Source of the DNA: an uncultured Mucispirillum sp.
GTDB lineage: Bacteria; Chrysiogenota; Deferribacteres; Deferribacterales; Mucispirillaceae
NCBI GenBank assembly: GCA_944326705.1
Contig: CALVEY010000009.1
Coordinates: forward strand, 1-64,000
Direction: 5' to 3'
DNA: 64,000 bases
The notes under the pieces are model-generated. The model was not told the origin of the DNA and searched no databases. It saw only the letters and a program-made list of their open reading frames with translations. The translations under genes and the position numbers were made by a program. Each line of letters begins with the position of its first letter. The first letter of the stretch is position 1. Of this stretch, positions 18,005-30,323 are shown piece by piece.

Positions 18005-19360
18005 TTATTTACCAATGCAAAATGATGAAAATACAATATCTAATACTTTTTCAGTATAGTTATCCCCTGTTATTTCTGATATTAGATTGATTGCTCTTTC
18101 TAAATCAATACAGAGCATATCAATAGGGTAGATATATATTGATGATGAAATTTTTTTTATTATATCTTTTACTTCTAAAAGCAGAGTATAATGCCTTTGA
18201 GTTATGGCTGTGGCAGAAGTTTTTATATCATTATTAGAAATGCTTACGCGAGATTTAATAAGTTCTACAAACTTATCCATATTTTCATTATTTTTAGCTG
18301 ATATATAAATATCTGCTTCACTAAAATTATCAGCACTTCCTATATCTATTTTATTACCAATTATGATTCTATTACTTTTTGATGTAATATCAAGAAGATA
18401 TTTATCTTCGGAAGTTATTGGTTTTGAAATATCAAGTATTAAAAATACAATATCTGAGTTATTTATTTTTTCTATACTTTTATCTATCCCTATTTTTTCC
18501 ACATATTCTGAAGATGAGTGAATGCCAGCAGTATCTGTAATATGAACAGGGATACCACCAATATATAAGTTTTCCTTAATAAAATCTCTTGTTGTGCCTG
18601 CAATATCAGAAACTATTGCTCTTTCTTCTTTTAAAAGTGCATTTAAAAGGGAAGATTTACCAACATTTGGTTTTCCTGCAATAACAATATCTATACCCTT
18701 ATTATGCATTCTATAACTTTTATAACTTTCAAGAAGATTATCAATATTTTTAATAACTTGTAAGCTGTTTTCTTTTAATACTTCACTTTCAGAATCAAGA
18801 GTATCTTCATCTGGAAAATCAATTTTTGCTTCCATTATAGCTTTCATAGATAAAAGCTTATCTTTTATAAAATCAAGATTATTTTTAAGGCTTCCATGAA
18901 GCTGGTTATATGCAGAGTGAACACCATCAATTGATTTTGCAGAGATTAATTCTTGAATAGATTCTGCCTGAGTTAAATCTATTTTACCATTTAAAAAAGC
19001 ACGCTTAGAAAATTCGCCACCTTCTGCAGGTCTGATATTTAATGAATAGATTGCAGAAAGTGCAGCATTAACTAGAACAGGGTTGCCGTGAAAGGATATT
19101 TCTACCACATCCTCCCCGGTAAAAGAATGGGGAGCTTTGAAATAAACCGCTAAAACATCATCATGAAGATTTTCTTTTTCAATATTAAAGCGGTATAAGC
19201 TTACATAGTTTGGCTTAATATCTGATGTATTGACACTTTTGCCGCCCTTTTCCATTAAAGAATATACCTTTAATGCATTACTTCCTGATATACGAAGTGA
19301 TATAACAGGACTTGTTACAAGTGGAGTAATAGGGGCAGCAATAGTATCAGTACTAATCAT
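18005..19360 (-). CDS. mnmE: tRNA modification GTPase MnmE
   Basis: Partner of MnmG in cmnm5U34 synthesis at the tRNA wobble position. The N-terminal formyl-THF-binding domain comes first, then helices, then a G domain with GKPNVGKSSLLNALL (P loop), DIAGTTRDF and DTAGIH, and GNKID. It ends in the family's C-terminal CIGK, whose Cys is functionally important. At 451 residues it is full length. The start overlaps the folD stop codon by one base (TAATG), so the two are translationally coupled. It is the last gene of the dnaA-to-mnmE minus-strand series. Confidence 0.95.
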   Translation of the reverse strand: MISTDTIAAPITPLVTSPVISLRISGSNALKVYSLMEKGGKSVNTSDIKPNYVSLYRFNIEKENLHDDVLAVYFKAPHSFTGEDVVEISFHGNPVLVNAALSAIYSLNIRPAEGGEFSKRAFLNGKIDLTQAESIQELISAKSIDGVHSAYNQLHGSLKNNLDFIKDKLLSMKAIMEAKIDFPDEDTLDSESEVLKENSLQVIKNIDNLLESYKSYRMHNKGIDIVIAGKPNVGKSSLLNALLKEERAIVSDIAGTTRDFIKENLYIGGIPVHITDTAGIHSSSEYVEKIGIDKSIEKINNSDIVFLILDISKPITSEDKYLLDITSKSNRIIIGNKIDIGSADNFSEADIYISAKNNENMDKFVELIKSRVSISNNDIKTSATAITQRHYTLLLEVKDIIKKISSSIYIYPIDMLCIDLERAINLISEITGDNYTEKVLDIVFSSFCIGK

Positions 19361-20211
19361 TATAATTTCTCAATCATTTTAAATGCTTTTAAAGTGTTCT
19401 GCATAAGTGTTGTAATAGTCATAGGACCAACACCGCCAGGAACTGGTGTAATATAAGAGCATTTATCTTTTACATCTTCAAAGTCTACATCGCCGCAGAG
19501 TTTACCATCCACTCTGTTTATACCTACATCTATTACAACAGCACCATCTTTAACAAATTCTTTTGTAACAAATTTAGGTTTGCCAATAGCTGCAACTAAT
19601 ATATCAGCATTTGCACATACTTCTGGTAAATTCTTTGTTTTAGAGTGGCATATAGTAACTGTTGCATTAGCTTTAGTAAGCATAGCAGCAACTGGTTTTC
19701 CAACAATATTACTTCTGCCGATAACTACTGCATTTTTTCCAGTTAGCTCAATACCATAATCAGCCATCATATTCATTACGCCAAAAGGTGTGCAAGGCAT
19801 AAGGCAGTCTTCCCCAATATTTAAAAGACCTACATTATAAGGGTGAAAACCGTCCACATCTTTTTCTGGTTTTATAGCTCTTAAAATAGTTTTTTCATCG
19901 CAGCCTTTAGGAAGTGGCAGCTGCACTAATATACCATGAATTTTATCATCGTTATTATATTTATTAACAAGAGCAAGCACATCTTCAGTTGTAACATCAG
20001 CACTTATTCTTTCTACAACAGAATAAAATCCTGCTTCTACTGCTGCTTTTTCTTTTGAATTAACATATACATTGCTGGCAGGGTCATCACCTGCTAAAAT
20101 CACTGCAATACCAGGCATTTTACCTGTTTTATCTTTTAATTCTGCTGTTTCTTTTTTTAGATTTTCTCTAAATTTAGCAGATAACATTTTACCATCAAGA
20201 ATTACTGCCAT
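19360..20211 (-). CDS. folD: Bifunctional methylenetetrahydrofolate dehydrogenase/cyclohydrolase FolD
   Basis: Interconverts 5,10-methylene-, methenyl- and 10-formyl-THF using NADP. The motifs include YVNSKEKAAVEAG with the catalytic Lys, GILVQLPLPKG, VIGRSNIVGKPVA and the C-terminal VTPVPGGVGPMT-type sequence (ITPVPGGVGPMT). The start is placed at MAVILDGK; the frame is open further upstream but that lies inside gyrA. It overlaps gyrA by 17 nt and mnmE by 1 nt. The neighbouring MnmE uses methylene-THF, so the coupling is metabolically sensible. Confidence 0.95.
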   Translation of the reverse strand: MAVILDGKMLSAKFRENLKKETAELKDKTGKMPGIAVILAGDDPASNVYVNSKEKAAVEAGFYSVVERISADVTTEDVLALVNKYNNDDKIHGILVQLPLPKGCDEKTILRAIKPEKDVDGFHPYNVGLLNIGEDCLMPCTPFGVMNMMADYGIELTGKNAVVIGRSNIVGKPVAAMLTKANATVTICHSKTKNLPEVCANADILVAAIGKPKFVTKEFVKDGAVVIDVGINRVDGKLCGDVDFEDVKDKCSYITPVPGGVGPMTITTLMQNTLKAFKMIEKL

Positions 20212-22669
20212 TATCTTCCCCCTGCATTTCTTCTTCATTATCGCTGTCATCTTTTGGAACAACAGTAAATGATATAATTTCATCACCTGATGTATTCATA
20301 AGCCTTGTCCCTTGTGTATTTCTGCCTATAACTGATACTTCAGATGCTGCAATTCTAATTGTTTTGCCGTTTTTAGTAATAAGCATAATATCATCTTCTT
20401 CAGGATTTATCTGCCTTACGCCTACTACAAGCCCTGTTTTAGAAGTAAGCTTCATAAGTTTTAAGCCTTTTCCGCCACGAGACTGGAGTCTGTATTCATC
20501 TTTATCTGTGCCTTTGCCATAGCCTAACGATGTTACAGCTAAAAGTGGACTGTCTTCTTCTACAACTTCAGCAGAAACAACAACATCATCTCTTTCAAGC
20601 ATTATGCCACGAACACCTGTAGCTGTTCTTCCCATAGGGCGAACATCTTCAACACTGAACTGGATAGTTTTGCCGTCCCTTGTAGCAAGGAATACTTTAT
20701 CATTATCGCCAGTTAATAATGTAGTAACAATTTCGTCATTATCTTTTAAGTTAAGTGCAATAATACCGCTTCTGCCGCTTTTAAATTCAATAGTTTTAAC
20801 TCGTTTAACAACGCCGAATTTAGTAGCAAAGAAAATAGATTTTGTTTCATCTTTTTCAGGCAGTGTTAAAAATGATGCTATTTTTTCATTTTCATCTAAA
20901 TTTAAAAGGTTAGAAATATGTCTGCCTTTTGAATCCCTAGACTGCTCTGGTATCTGATACACTTTTAAGAAATGCACTTTACCTTTAGTAGTGAATATAA
21001 AAAGGTGACTTTTATTTGTTGTATAAATTATTTCTTCAATAAAGTCTTCGCTTTTATTTGCTGCACCTATTTTACCTTTACCGCCTCTTTTTTGTGCTGT
21101 AAAGTTATTAAGAAGTGTTCTTTTAATATAGCCGTTATGAGTGATTGTAACAACCATTTCATCATTTGGTATTAAATCTTCATAATCAATATCATCAATA
21201 CTGTCAGCGATTTCTGTTTTTCTTTCATCGCCGTATCTTGTTTTAATATCAACTATTTCTTCTCTAATAACGCTCATAAGTTTTGATTTAGAATTAAGTA
21301 TAGAGTTATAGTATTCTATATCTTTTTTAAGCTGTTCGTATTCTTCGTTTAATTTATCAATTTCAAGGCCTGTAATTTTAGCAAGACGCATATCAAGTAT
21401 TGCCTGAGACTGCACTTCTGATAAATCAAACCTGTCCATTAATGCTTTCTTAGCAGTAGGTGTATCTTTAGATTCTTTAATTATTTTAACTACTTCATCA
21501 ATATTTTGAACAGCTATTCTTAAACCTTCAACTATGTGCATTCTTTCTTCTGCTTTCATAAGTTTATAGCGTGTTCTTCTAGTAACAACTTCTATTCTGT
21601 GGTTTAAAAATTCTGTTAAAATATTTTCCAGTGTTAAAAGCTGCGGTCTGCCGCCAACAAGGGCAACCATATTAAAACCAAATGAAGATTCTAATGCAGT
21701 AAATTTGTAAAGCCTGTTTAATATAACTTCTGCTGATTCGCCTTTTTTAACATCTATTAATATTTTAATACCTTTCATACTTGATACATCTCTAATATCA
21801 GTAATACCAGGTATTTTTTTCTCATTTACAAGTTCAGCTATTTTTTCAACAAGTACAGATTTATTAACCTGATAAGGTATTTCTGTTATAACAATCTGCT
21901 CTTTGCCGCCTTTTACTTCTACAATTTCTGCTCTTGCTCTGATTCTGATACTTGCTCTGCCTGTTTTATAAGCATTAATAATATCCCCTTTTCCCATAAT
22001 AATACCACTTGTAGGAAAATCTGGACCTTTAATAATATTAAATAAACCTTCTTCTGTATAGTTTTCTTCATCTATCATATAAAGAAGTCCGTCCATAACT
22101 TCTGTTAAGTTATGTGGTGGAATATTTGTAGCCATACCAACAGCAATACCAGAAATACCATTAATTAAAAGGTTAGGTATTTTAGTAGGAAAAACTGTAG
22201 GCTCAGTCATAGAGCCGTCATAGTTTGGCATAAAATCAACTGTGTTACAGTCAATATCAGCCATAAGCTCATCACTTATGCGAGCCATTCTAGCTTCAGT
22301 ATAACGAGATGCTGCAGCGCTGTCCCCATCTATTGAGCCAAAGTTACCCTGACCAATAACAAGTGGATATCTCATTGAGAAATCCTGAGCAAGACGAACA
22401 AGTGCATCATAAATTGCACTGTCACCATGTGGGTGAAGTTTACCCATAGTATCCCCAACAATACGGGCAGATTTTTTATTAGGCTTATTATACTGCACAC
22501 CCATTTCATTCATTGTAAAAAGAACACGCCTGTGAACAGGTTTTAAACCGTCCCTTACATCCGGCAGCGCCCTTCCTGCAATAACACTCATTGCATAGTC
22601 TAAGTAGCTGTTTTTAAGAGTATCTTCTATTGATACATCTTGAATATTTTTATCTAACATATCACTCAT
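20195..22669 (-). CDS. gyrA: DNA gyrase subunit A
   Basis: The breakage-reunion subunit of the ATP-dependent topoisomerase that introduces negative supercoils. The catalytic Tyr lies in ASRYTEARM (about residue 123), and the quinolone-determining stretch [12 protein letters not shown] is intact with Ser in the usual place. The C-terminal beta-pinwheel begins after the GyrA-box-type motif QKRGGKGK. The length, 824 aa, and acidic tail ([12 protein letters not shown]) are normal. It lies 15 nt after gyrB, on the same strand, in the conserved recF-gyrB-gyrA order. Confidence 0.97.
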   Translation of the reverse strand: MSDMLDKNIQDVSIEDTLKNSYLDYAMSVIAGRALPDVRDGLKPVHRRVLFTMNEMGVQYNKPNKKSARIVGDTMGKLHPHGDSAIYDALVRLAQDFSMRYPLVIGQGNFGSIDGDSAAASRYTEARMARISDELMADIDCNTVDFMPNYDGSMTEPTVFPTKIPNLLINGISGIAVGMATNIPPHNLTEVMDGLLYMIDEENYTEEGLFNIIKGPDFPTSGIIMGKGDIINAYKTGRASIRIRARAEIVEVKGGKEQIVITEIPYQVNKSVLVEKIAELVNEKKIPGITDIRDVSSMKGIKILIDVKKGESAEVILNRLYKFTALESSFGFNMVALVGGRPQLLTLENILTEFLNHRIEVVTRRTRYKLMKAEERMHIVEGLRIAVQNIDEVVKIIKESKDTPTAKKALMDRFDLSEVQSQAILDMRLAKITGLEIDKLNEEYEQLKKDIEYYNSILNSKSKLMSVIREEIVDIKTRYGDERKTEIADSIDDIDYEDLIPNDEMVVTITHNGYIKRTLLNNFTAQKRGGKGKIGAANKSEDFIEEIIYTTNKSHLFIFTTKGKVHFLKVYQIPEQSRDSKGRHISNLLNLDENEKIASFLTLPEKDETKSIFFATKFGVVKRVKTIEFKSGRSGIIALNLKDNDEIVTTLLTGDNDKVFLATRDGKTIQFSVEDVRPMGRTATGVRGIMLERDDVVVSAEVVEEDSPLLAVTSLGYGKGTDKDEYRLQSRGGKGLKLMKLTSKTGLVVGVRQINPEEDDIMLITKNGKTIRIAASEVSVIGRNTQGTRLMNTSGDEIISFTVVPKDDSDNEEEMQGEDNGSNS

Positions 22670-22684
22670 TTATTTTCACCATTC

Positions 22685-25060
<2,376 letters not shown>

Positions 25061-25069
25061 TTATTATAT

Positions 25070-26080
25070 TTATTTTATATTTATAACATTTTCAAAATTA
25101 AGCCGAGTATTATCAACACCTGTGTATAAAACTTGTCTGTTATTTGAAAAAATATTTTTTATAAATTCAGCACGCTTTTTATCAAGAGCAGCTTCAAAGT
25201 CATCTAAAAGAGTTATTATACTTATTTTTCTGCTTTCTTCAATAATTTTTATGAAGCTGTATAAGCAAAGCAGTATAAATGTTTTTTTCTGACCTGTTGA
25301 TGAAAACTTTTCTATAATTTTTTCATCAAGGCACATTTCTATTTTATCACGATGGACGCCATATAATGACTTTTTCATAAATTTTTCTTTATTTAGTAAA
25401 GATGTGTCTGAAATATTACTGGAATAATTTATAAAAACATTTTCCATGGTGAAATCTAAACTATTGTATAATTCTTTTAGATTTTTATTAACCTCATCAA
25501 TAATTTTAACCCGTTTACTGGATATTTTATTTGAAAGATATACTATTTTTTCATTTAATACATCTAAATATACCATATCAGATGTATCTTTATCAAATTC
25601 TGCCTGTTTTTGTGATAAAAGCCTGTTGTAATGCTTTACATCATATATATGTTCTTTATCATAGTAAAAAATAAATCTGTCTATAAAATTTCGCCTGTCC
25701 TGCTGGTCTTTAGATAATATACCCAGCATTTCAGGAGTATAACATGCAACAGGGTGATTATATACATAATCTGCAATATCTTCTATATCTTCCCCATTAA
25801 CCATTGTTATTCTTTTATTTTTAAATAAACATACTGCATCACTAATAAGCGAGCCGTCTTTTATTTCACTTTCTATTCTGAAAAATTCTTCATTAAAAGT
25901 AACAGCTGATGATAAAGGCTGTTTTTTAAAACTTCTAAGTCCAAATAATATATATAATGCCTCAAGTATTGTTGTTTTACCTGAGCCGTTTTCGCCTATA
26001 AACAGTGTTTCATTACTAAGCTCATAAAAAGAGTTAGTATGGTTTCTTAAATTTATAAGCTTTAAATTTGATGCATACAT
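25070..26080 (-). CDS. recF: Recombination/repair protein RecF
   Basis: An SMC-like ATPase that helps load RecA at single-strand gaps with RecO and RecR. The Walker A motif is FIGENGSGKTTILEALY (about residues 28-43) and the C-terminal Walker B/D-loop is ITLLDDFEAALDKKR. A signature-like SSTGQKKTFILLCLY precedes it. The length, 336, is a little short of the usual 350-370 but all motifs are present. It starts 3 nt after dnaN. A degraded copy of its 3' third lies upstream of dnaA at 28935-29296. Confidence 0.94.
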   Translation of the reverse strand: MYASNLKLINLRNHTNSFYELSNETLFIGENGSGKTTILEALYILFGLRSFKKQPLSSAVTFNEEFFRIESEIKDGSLISDAVCLFKNKRITMVNGEDIEDIADYVYNHPVACYTPEMLGILSKDQQDRRNFIDRFIFYYDKEHIYDVKHYNRLLSQKQAEFDKDTSDMVYLDVLNEKIVYLSNKISSKRVKIIDEVNKNLKELYNSLDFTMENVFINYSSNISDTSLLNKEKFMKKSLYGVHRDKIEMCLDEKIIEKFSSTGQKKTFILLCLYSFIKIIEESRKISIITLLDDFEAALDKKRAEFIKNIFSNNRQVLYTGVDNTRLNFENVINIK

Positions 26081-26083
26081 TTA

Positions 26084-27196
26084 TTATATTTTATCAATAG
26101 ATATAGGCACTACTAAATATCTGTAATTACTTTCACTTGGAGTAATTAAAACAGGTGAGCGTTTGTCACTCATTTCAAGTGTAAAATCTTCTGTTTCAAT
26201 AATATTTAGTATTTCATTAACATGCCTAGCATTTAATATTATTTCAAAGCTTTCTGAGTTAAAATCTAAAATATCTATAACTTCAGAGCCTTCGCCATAT
26301 ATTGTTTCAAGGCTGGACATTTTAAGTACAGAGTTGTTAAATTCTAATATAATACCTGGTGTTTCTTCACTTGTAATAGCAGAAACCCTTTTAGATGCTT
26401 CTATAAATGATTTCCTGTCTATCTTAGCTTTTACTGGGTATTTATCAGCCATAAAAAGCCTGTCTATATTTTTAACAAACTTTTCTATTAATTTAGAATA
26501 TACTGTAATATTATCAGCTTTAAAAGAAATCTGCCTTCTATCAGTTTCTATTTCTATTAAACCTTTATTTTCAAAAACTCTAATAATTTCTGAAACTGTT
26601 TTCTTAGGTATATTAACTGTAAAATCATTTGAGTATTCTGTATCAAATTTAGCAGATGCTATTGCTACTCTCTGCATACCTGTTGCAGAAATTTCAAGCA
26701 TATCTCTGTTTACAGTAAACTGAGCACCAGTATATTCAAGTTTTTGGGAATCATTTAATATACAAAATACAGTTCTTTTTAATAAGGTAATTAAATCAGC
26801 TGAATTAATCTTAAGGAAATATTCTGGTATAATTTCTCCTATAGATGGAAAATTTTCAGATGGTATTGTAGAAAGCTTAAATTTAGATTTGCCGCATATA
26901 ACATTTAATCTTGTATCATCATACTGAAAATCAATTAATGCTCCATCAGGTAATTCTTTTATAATATCTAAAAGCTTTCTGCAGCTTACAGTAATTCTTC
27001 CTTCCTGCTCTACGTTATGAACTTCAAAATTACATGAAAAGCCCATTTGATAGTTGGTTGCTTTTATATTAACCATATTGTTTTCTGCTTCCATGTAGAT
27101 GTTTTGAAGAATATCATTTAAGCCTTTAGGGTTAGTAAAGCTGTTAGCATACTGTAAGTATTTTAATATGTCTTCTTTAACGACTGAAAAATGCAT
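26084..27196 (-). CDS. dnaN: DNA polymerase III beta sliding clamp
   Basis: The ring-shaped processivity clamp of DNA polymerase III. At 370 residues it has the expected three-domain length. Family landmarks include GRITVSCRKLLDIIKELP, IPSENFPSIGE and the C-terminal PVLITPSESNYRYLVVPI (usual form PxxM). It lies downstream of dnaA across the probable oriC and 3 nt before recF. Confidence 0.95.
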   Translation of the reverse strand: MHFSVVKEDILKYLQYANSFTNPKGLNDILQNIYMEAENNMVNIKATNYQMGFSCNFEVHNVEQEGRITVSCRKLLDIIKELPDGALIDFQYDDTRLNVICGKSKFKLSTIPSENFPSIGEIIPEYFLKINSADLITLLKRTVFCILNDSQKLEYTGAQFTVNRDMLEISATGMQRVAIASAKFDTEYSNDFTVNIPKKTVSEIIRVFENKGLIEIETDRRQISFKADNITVYSKLIEKFVKNIDRLFMADKYPVKAKIDRKSFIEASKRVSAITSEETPGIILEFNNSVLKMSSLETIYGEGSEVIDILDFNSESFEIILNARHVNEILNIIETEDFTLEMSDKRSPVLITPSESNYRYLVVPISIDKI

Positions 27197-27541
27197 AATT
27201 ACCTCATTAGTTATAAGCTAAAAAATTATTCTGCTTATATATATAAAAGTTTGTTATTGTTATTGAGCTGTGGATAACTCAAACAAGTATTAAAAATTAT
27301 ATATTTTATAATAAATTTTAGCAATAATAAATTGTTATTCTAAACTAAGATTTTAAAAAAAATATTATAAAATTTCAAGAATTTTGTTTAAATATATTCT
27401 AATATTCCAAAAATATTACAAATTAGTCACACAGGTTATAAAAAGAATTAATGTGTATAACTTTGATAACTTTATAAGTTATTAATAAATAAAGTAATTA
27501 TAATATGATAACCTGTGGAAAACTTTTTAATAACATTAGAG
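27197..27541. other. oriC: Probable oriC (dnaA-dnaN intergenic region)
   Basis: 345 bp of very AT-rich DNA between dnaA and dnaN, a common origin position. A perfect DnaA box (TGTGGATAA, 27269-27277) is accompanied by two one-mismatch boxes: TGTGTATAA (27452-27460) and TGTGGAAAA (27514-27522), all in the same orientation. The AT-rich stretch 27290-27420 is a candidate unwinding element. Two perfect parS sites 14-16 kb away and the adjacent gyrase genes fit an origin-proximal position. A second origin half upstream of dnaA is not obvious because that side is occupied by duplicated remnants. Confidence 0.75.
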
Positions 27542-28909
27542 TTATCTTTGGAAAACTTTCATCCTGTTTGAAAGTTCTTTTAAAGTATTAACTGTATAGT
27601 CATTATTAGCTGCTATTTCTTTATCTATTTTATTGATTGAGTTTTTTATTGTAGAGTGGTCTCTTTTAAATATTGCACCAATAGAAGCTAAAGATGACGG
27701 CGTATTTTTATAAATAAGATATATCGCCATATTTCTTGGTATAACAATATTTACTGACCTGCTTTTAGACTGCATATCAACAAGTTTTATATTATAATAA
27801 TCACATACAATCTGAATAATTTCATTAGGAGAAATAACCCTGTCCCTTTGCAGAAAGAAGTTTTTAAGCTCACTTTGGATATAATCAACAGTTATTTCCA
27901 CATTATAAAGCTGTCCCTTAACTACTATAGTGTTAATTACACCAAGTAAATCTCTTGTGCTGTCTGACTTAATATTTTCAGCTACAAACTTAATTACTTC
28001 ATCTTTAATATAGTATTTATTTATTTTTAAATAGTTTTCTATAATGGCTATTTTTTCATCAACTGATGGAGTACCTATTTCCACAATTAAACCGCTTTGA
28101 AAACGGCTTGAAAGACGCCTGTCTAAGTCTATTATATCATCAGGCAGAGAGTTAGATGTTAAAATAATCTGCTTGTCGTTACTGTAGAGCTTTGAAAAAA
28201 GAAAGAAAAACTCTTCCATTGTAGCTTCGCCTCTTGATATAAACTGCACATCATCAAAAAGAAGTACATCTGTATTTTCATATTTATTATTAAATTCATT
28301 TAATCTGTTTGATTTTAAAGAGTTTAAAAATTCTCTCAAATAAAGCTCACCTGTAACACAAAGCACATTTTTTTTAGGAAAATTAATGCGCATATAGTTA
28401 CCTACTGCATGCATAAGGTGTGTTTTTCCAAGACCTACATCACCATGGATATAAATAGGGTTATTAAGCCTTTCAAAACCTTTTGCAGCATTCATACATG
28501 CAGCATAAGCAAACCTGTTAGATTTACCTGCAACAAATGTTTCAAAAGTATACTGCTTGTTTAAAGGTACACTGTAATAATCATTATTATAGTTATGCTT
28601 GTCCTCTTTTTCTTCAGCTAAACATGCAGATTTATCCTTTTCTGATTCTGTATTTCCTTTTAATGTTATTTTAATATTTGCATCAATAATATGGAAAGCA
28701 TTTTTTAAAAGCTCTTTTAAATAGTCAATATAATGGTCTTCCACCCACATTTTTATATATTTATTTGGAGCTTCTAAAGTGATAGTATTAGCTTCAATGG
28801 ATACAGTTTTTAAATCCTTAATCCATTTTAATATTTCTTCATCTGTGATTTTTTCTTTGATTTCATTAAAAATATGCTGCCAGGATGCAGCTTTATTATT
28901 ATTTGCCAT
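27542..28909 (-). CDS. dnaA: Chromosomal replication initiator protein DnaA
   Basis: The AAA+ initiator that binds DnaA boxes and opens oriC. Domain I lies at the N terminus, a short polar linker at about residues 85-115, then the AAA+ domain with Walker A GDVGLGKTHLMHA (about 156-168), Walker B VLLFDDVQF and RRLSSRFQSGL. The C-terminal DNA-binding domain carries the signature FKRDHSTIKNSINKI. The length, 455, is typical. The ATG at 28909 has a good upstream GGAGG. A mutated copy of its first 30 or so codons is present at 29304-29404. Confidence 0.97.
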   Translation of the reverse strand: MANNNKAASWQHIFNEIKEKITDEEILKWIKDLKTVSIEANTITLEAPNKYIKMWVEDHYIDYLKELLKNAFHIIDANIKITLKGNTESEKDKSACLAEEKEDKHNYNNDYYSVPLNKQYTFETFVAGKSNRFAYAACMNAAKGFERLNNPIYIHGDVGLGKTHLMHAVGNYMRINFPKKNVLCVTGELYLREFLNSLKSNRLNEFNNKYENTDVLLFDDVQFISRGEATMEEFFFLFSKLYSNDKQIILTSNSLPDDIIDLDRRLSSRFQSGLIVEIGTPSVDEKIAIIENYLKINKYYIKDEVIKFVAENIKSDSTRDLLGVINTIVVKGQLYNVEITVDYIQSELKNFFLQRDRVISPNEIIQIVCDYYNIKLVDMQSKSRSVNIVIPRNMAIYLIYKNTPSSLASIGAIFKRDHSTIKNSINKIDKEIAANNDYTVNTLKELSNRMKVFQR

Positions 28910-28934
28910 ACTTATCCTCCATTATATATTAATT

Positions 28935-29296
28935 TTATTTTATAATATTTTCAAAATTAAACCTAGTATTATCAATACCTGTGTATAAAACTTATCTTTA
29001 TTTGAAAAAATATTTTTTATAAATTCAGTCAGCTTCCTGTTAAGAGCAGCTTCAAAATCATCTAAAAGAGTTATTATACTTATTTTTCTGCTTTCTTCAA
29101 TAATTTTTATAAATATGTATAAACAGAGCAGTATAAATGTTTTTTCTAGCCTGTTGATGAAAATTTTCTATTATTTTTTCATCAATGCATATTTCTATTT
29201 TATCACGATAGACGCCATATAATGACTTTTTCATAAATTTTTTTTATTAAGTAAAAATGTGTCTGATATATTGCTGGAATAATTTATAAAAATATT
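28935..29296 (-). pseudogene. Degraded duplicate of the recF 3' end
   Basis: These 362 bp align closely with the last 370 bp of recF (25070-25442) by eye. They include the stretch encoding SIITLLDDFEAAL and the terminal NFEN-stop. Small indels break the frame, for example at the MKKSLYG position and in the TGQKKTF region, so no RecF fragment can be made. It sits between dnaA and the dnaA 5' fragment, on the same strand as intact recF. The intact recF stop is followed by gyrB; here it is followed by dnaA. Confidence 0.9.
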
Positions 29297-29303
29297 GTTT
29301 CTG

Positions 29304-29404
29304 TTTTAATATTTCTTCATCTGTGATTTTTTCTTTGATTTCATTAAAAATATGCTGCCACAGGATGCATCTTTATTATTATCTGCTATGCTTATTCTCC
29401 ATTA
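29304..29404 (-). pseudogene. Degraded duplicate of the dnaA 5' end
   Basis: About 100 bp nearly identical to the first 28 codons plus ribosome binding site of dnaA (28826-28924). The start codon has become ATA and two bases are inserted near codon 9, so it is not translatable. It abuts the recF remnant directly, with dnaN missing in between, as expected if a duplicated dnaA-dnaN-recF unit lost its middle by deletion. Together with the recF remnant it accounts for most of the 499-bp gap 28910-29408. Confidence 0.9.
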
Positions 29405-29408
29405 AAAA

Positions 29409-30323
29409 TTAGAAAAAGGCAGAAATATCTATTCCTGCAGAATAACCGATACCTGTGCTGTTATTATTAAATAACTGCACCTGTGTTGATACATAGTTGT
29501 GACCGTCTATTATAAATTCCACATAAGGACTTATTCTGACTATATCCTTTATTGTAAGGCTGTATCTAAAACGAGCAGCTATTCTATCTACATAATATTT
29601 TTCCTGCTCACTGTAATATACATCTTTTATAAGTCTTGAAAGTTTATACATATCATTTTCCATTTCAAACTGGAACTGGAAAACATTACTTTTATTCACC
29701 CCAAGGTTAAGTGAAAAAAATACATCAATAACAGGGACATATTCAAGCTCTATTGATGAATATTTTAAAAAATCCACTTTAAAGTAAGTTAAAGGAAGCC
29801 CAAATATTACATTTACACCAGGCTTATTATATTCATATCTTATAACTGGAAGCGGATAACCGTCTAAAAAATCCCTGCTTGTAGAATATTCTACACCTAG
29901 ATAAAGCCTTGAATAATAAGGCAGTGCTTTTCCTTTTATATTTTCATATTCTGTAACATGCTGAAATATTCTAAAAGCATAAAACACATCAAAATCAAGC
30001 AAATTAAGAGATGTAAAAGGCTTATCACTGGCAGAAGTCAGACCAAAGCCTGCCCAGTGGCTGCCTGCTTTATATCCATAAGTTAATCCTACATGAGATA
30101 AAGTATCCTGGCCTAAAACCTGCCTGAATTCATACCCAAACTGATGAGGCGTGCTTGTATGAAGCCCTGAAACTTCTATAGTATGTGTATCATAGTTTGC
30201 AGTATCAAGCCACCTGTATTTTACATCAAGCCCTTCATAAGGCTTATATAAGGCATTAGATGCATAACTGTTAAAAGATATTAATAATATAACAAATAAA
30301 AAGAATATCTTTTTATTCATCAT
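29409..30323 (-). CDS. Probable outer-membrane beta-barrel protein (304 aa)
   Basis: The signal peptide MMNKKIFFLFVILLISFNSYAS is followed by a sequence of alternating hydrophobic and polar strands with many aromatic residues (for example SHWAGFGLTSASDKPF, FRYSLTIKDIVRISPYVEF). It ends in GIGYSAGIDISAFF, a terminal Phe typical of barrel insertion signals. No specific porin family was recognised. It overlaps the upstream PEP-utiliser-like gene by 11 nt; ATG 30323 and 30320 are both possible, with AGGTAG just upstream. Confidence 0.68.
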   Translation of the reverse strand: MMNKKIFFLFVILLISFNSYASNALYKPYEGLDVKYRWLDTANYDTHTIEVSGLHTSTPHQFGYEFRQVLGQDTLSHVGLTYGYKAGSHWAGFGLTSASDKPFTSLNLLDFDVFYAFRIFQHVTEYENIKGKALPYYSRLYLGVEYSTSRDFLDGYPLPVIRYEYNKPGVNVIFGLPLTYFKVDFLKYSSIELEYVPVIDVFFSLNLGVNKSNVFQFQFEMENDMYKLSRLIKDVYYSEQEKYYVDRIAARFRYSLTIKDIVRISPYVEFIIDGHNYVSTQVQLFNNNSTGIGYSAGIDISAFF

